Assembly: GCA_950106755.1 (NCBI GenBank)
Contig: OX467083.1
Location: 20,207,029-20,271,028 of the forward strand
Length of the DNA: 64,000 nt
From: Climacium dendroides
Lineage: Eukaryota; Streptophyta; Bryopsida; Hypnales; Climaciaceae
Reading direction: 5' to 3'
Both the position numbers and the translations under genes were made by a program. How positions within the stretch are numbered: the first letter of the stretch is position 1; each line of letters opens with the position of its first letter. Below the pieces are notes generated by a model, which worked only from the letters and a program-made list of their open reading frames with translations, was not told where the DNA came from and did not search any database. Shown here in pieces: positions 61,334 to 64,000 of this stretch.

Positions 61334-62084
61334 TGCTGCGTTAAACACATTGGCAATTGTCTAAAATTTTAAAAAAACTTCTTTCATTGCCCACCAATTG
61401 GTTAAAAAGATTCAATTATAGTGCTAGTCAGACACTATATTTAGTGCTAGGGAGTGTAACCAATGTCTAGCACTCCAACAAATGCATGATGGCATATAAT
61501 GCGGTTGGTTTCTCAATAGGAGTTGACTGCAGAGTGTTTAATGATGGAAGCATGCACTTGATATGTATTAAGAACATTCAAGTTTGATTGATTATTGATG
61601 TTTTGATACTACCAAGGAGAGTTGTTTTTTCAATCTCATTAAAAGTCGGATTTGAACTGAGTTTCAATGGTATTGTCTTGTTATGCTTGATTGTGTGTAT
61701 GTTCAATCAAAATCGATTGCTTGTTGACTTGAGATGATCCTAAACTTCTATATGGTGGTGGTAAGGTACCCAAACCAAATGGCATGGTTGTGGGTTCGGT
61801 ACGTGGTCGTGACATGTGGTTTATCTAAACTAAAATTAGCCTCTTTACGTAATGGAAATCCTTACAAAGTATTGTTCAACACACATGTCAAAAATAAAAA
61901 CAAAAATTTATTACTTGCTCCATAAAATACATCAACAAATGTAAACAAGAATAATAAAGTAAGCAATATGACAAGGAAGCTGACAACCCAAAAGATGACA
62001 AACTCTAATATATTCTTCAATTTTTTCATGCCATCTTTTTTGACATAAAGTTGTCTACCATTGGGTTTGCAACCCTTAAATAGT
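61334..62084. other. Intergenic DNA, nothing recognised
   Basis: No coding features and no classifiable repeat were seen. Confidence 0.4.
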
Positions 62085-62415
62085 GACCTCATTAGGAACT
62101 TCTAACTTTTTAATGTGAAATTCATTATAAAAATTAACTTTTTAGGCCTTCCATGATAGAAAATATTGTAACTGCATTAGGTAGTAAGATGAGCAATATG
62201 GATTCAGATTTTGTTGGTTATGGGGTAGTCTATAGACTTTTTTGGGCTGAACACTTCAAAAATTCCTAGCAAATTCGTACTATGTCAAAAAATATAATTT
62301 CAATTGTATTTGCTGTTTCTCATACTTGTACTAATGTGGGAAAAAAATTAAAAATTTCAGCAACAAGATGATGTCAAACTCCTCATTCTAACCACAATGG
62401 GCTAGTTTACCTTAT
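62085..62415. mobile_element. Family F element, copy 3 (left end lost)
   Basis: It matches copies 1 and 2 from GACCTCATTA onward through CCACAATGGGCTAGTTTACC, but the first ~130 bases of the element, with the left inverted repeat, are missing. Confidence 0.65.
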
Positions 62416-62836
62416 ACCCTTAAGGACAAGATGTTCAAATTTTAAACAACAAATGTATTGAATGTAAATACCTCTTGAACACACAAAAATTCATTTTTGA
62501 AGATTTGTATGGTATAGATTTTGAAGACTTTGCTTCTATAGTTCAAAAGTTATTGGTAGGTCTTGCATCAAAAAATGACCTTTTAAAAATGACTTGGATA
62601 AAAAATTTAGTCTTTAAAAACCATTGTGATTAAAATTTAAAATTTTGAACTTATAGGAAAAATATTCTTGCAAAAATCATAAATATTCAATCAACAATCA
62701 AATTTAGAAGAGATTTTCAATTTTTGGCTTCAAATTTTATTGAAAATATTGGTATGTGCACCAATTGACTTAACCGTATGAATTTGATGTATATTTGAAC
62801 CATATTTTACAACTATCATTTGAAATTCATTATTAA

Positions 62837-63932
62837 CCCCTAAAGAACTCAAGTACATTTTAAGCAGAACTTGTCAAAAACTTTTACTTGTTAGAAAAAA
62901 TTGAATTTTTTTTTCTTTTGAAATTCAATCATACTAATTTGTACTAAAATACTATGGAAATGTTAGGAAATAGTTTAAAAAATGTTGACCACGTATATTG
63001 AAAGATTATAACGTTTGAAATTAGAAACAAAAGTTTTTTTTCCAATTGTACCCGACAAAGTCAATAAACTTTTACTTGTAAGGTGAGATTTTTGGATTAC
63101 AAATTTTGCATTCTATATCATGTTAGTTATATTCTTGCCAAATTTTTGAATTAAACGAAAAGTTTTACACATGTTGTCTATAAAGTTCAAGGCAATGGAA
63201 CTTTTGAAGTAGGCATCTGATTAGAAAAATTACTCCCTCCATTCCAAAATGATCTTCTTGTTGGCCTCAATCTTTTGTCCCAAAATGATCTTCTTGTTGC
63301 ACTTTGTAATGTTGGAATAGGTTAATTTTGGCTTTTGATTGCTTTTAGGGACTAAAAAAACAACTTTGAGTAGTAGTTCTCCCTCCATTCATAGAATCAT
63401 CAATCAAAAGACATATTAAATGATTGGAGGGATCAATTAACATTGTTTGTTCTTATTTTTTGCATCTTTTTGAGTATTTCCCAATTGAAGGAGATGAAGC
63501 TTTGGGAGGCAAAATAGAGGTCCAAATATAGTATTGAGCATGTACTAAGTGCCCATAAAATGAAAACCTCACACTCAACAATTAAATGTCCATTGGTGCT
63601 CTTTGAAAATGACTCTAAAATTCCACTTTTCAATATTCCCAAACTACACTTTGAAAAGGGCTATAAAGCTCAAAATTTCTAGGACGCAAAGAGTGCACCA
63701 AATTCTACTTACATTGCAAAATAGGTCTTGAAAATGTTGTTTTTGGTCTTAATTTGGAACATTTTGTCCAACAGGAAGATCACTTTGGGATGGAGGTAAT
63801 AATATAATTCTGATATGGGTACATATTCACATCTTGTGTCAAATTTTGTGAACATTCAACTAAACTTGATTTCATGAGTAGTTATTCAAGATTTCTTACT
63901 CACTTTGAATGGTCACTTGGTCCTTTAGGAGA
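62837..63932 (+). mobile_element. Family A element, copy 2, with nested Stowaway-like MITE
   Basis: The left flank is TTAA 62833-62836 followed by CCCCTAAAGAACTCAAG. The right end is GGTCACTTGGTCCTTTAGGA, and the outer TTAA has decayed to TCAA. It matches copy 1 (43975-45112), but its nested MITE (63233-63796) is at a different position, so the two nestings are independent. Confidence 0.68.
63233..63796. mobile_element. Stowaway-like MITE nested in family A copy 2
   Basis: TA lies on both sides (63231-63232 and 63797-63798). The ends CTCCCTCCATTCCAAAATGA and …TTTGGGATGGAG are inverted, the classic Stowaway consensus. The motif CCCAAAATGATCTTCTTGTT is repeated just inside the left end. 564 bp, no transposase. 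Confidence 0.8.
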
Positions 63933-64000
63933 TCAATTATTATTCCAAGGTTCATTTTACAATAAATATTCACAATTTTGGAAATCTAAAGTATCCTCTA

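Noticed and set aside
5605..63936. TTAACCCCTAA/TTAGGGGTTAA motifs as interstitial telomere repeats
   Set aside because: The plant telomere unit is TTTAGGG in tandem. These motifs are single, have four Gs, and occur as inverted pairs at element ends.
1..64000. LTR retrotransposons, helitrons or autonomous DNA transposons
   Set aside because: No gag, protease, reverse transcriptase, integrase, helicase or transposase motif was seen in any frame, and no long direct repeats were recognised as LTRs.
1..64000. tRNA, rRNA or CRISPR features
   Set aside because: No cloverleaf with a plausible B-box, no conserved rRNA segment and no regularly spaced repeats were found by eye.

Overview
The window is nuclear DNA from a land plant. 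It is AT-rich, its genes are widely spaced and interrupted by phase-consistent GT-AG introns, and both confidently named genes belong to plant families. No open reading frame exceeds 200 codons, and I found no rRNA, tRNA, CRISPR array, operon or complete transposase. Gene density (three or four genes in 64 kb), GC-richer exons in AT-rich surroundings, and a DOG1-plus-ankyrin gene that is not a familiar flowering-plant architecture make a seed-free plant such as a bryophyte my best guess, at low confidence.

Layout. 1-6.9 kb is AT-rich repeat DNA with an 8-bp-TSD inverted-repeat element, a 465-bp element (family F) and a 650-bp TTAA-flanked element. 7.1-12.5 kb (+) is a nine-exon nucleoside hydrolase gene with a possible in-frame extension upstream of exon 6. 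12.5-37.4 kb has no convincing gene; it holds dispersed TTAA-flanked elements, other MITEs, microsatellites and tandem duplications. 37.5-39.7 kb (+) is a small gene with a TATA box, an upstream ORF, a tandemly repeated leader intron and a 111-residue disordered product. 41.5-43.2 kb (-) may hold another small gene. 43.7-51.6 kb is again repeats. 51.9-52.4 kb has a doubtful coding remnant. 52.7-59.1 kb (+) is an eight-exon gene encoding a DOG1 domain joined to ankyrin repeats. 59-64 kb returns to repeats, including a strong hairpin.

Two things stand out. The first is the DOG1-ankyrin protein. DOG1 is the C-terminal domain of TGA bZIP factors, and ankyrin repeats belong to their NPR1/BOP-type partners, so one polypeptide here carries domain types normally split between interacting proteins. 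The second is a group of short inverted-repeat elements (families A to E) flanked by TTAA, with ends that mostly begin C/T-CC. One is supported by an empty-site comparison with related repeats in the same window. TTAA target sites and CCC-type ends are the hallmark of piggyBac-type transposition, which is not a usual plant component. One such element lies in an intron of the DOG1-ankyrin gene.

All exon boundaries were read by eye from splice consensus, reading-frame continuity and remembered family features. No alignment or search was run.
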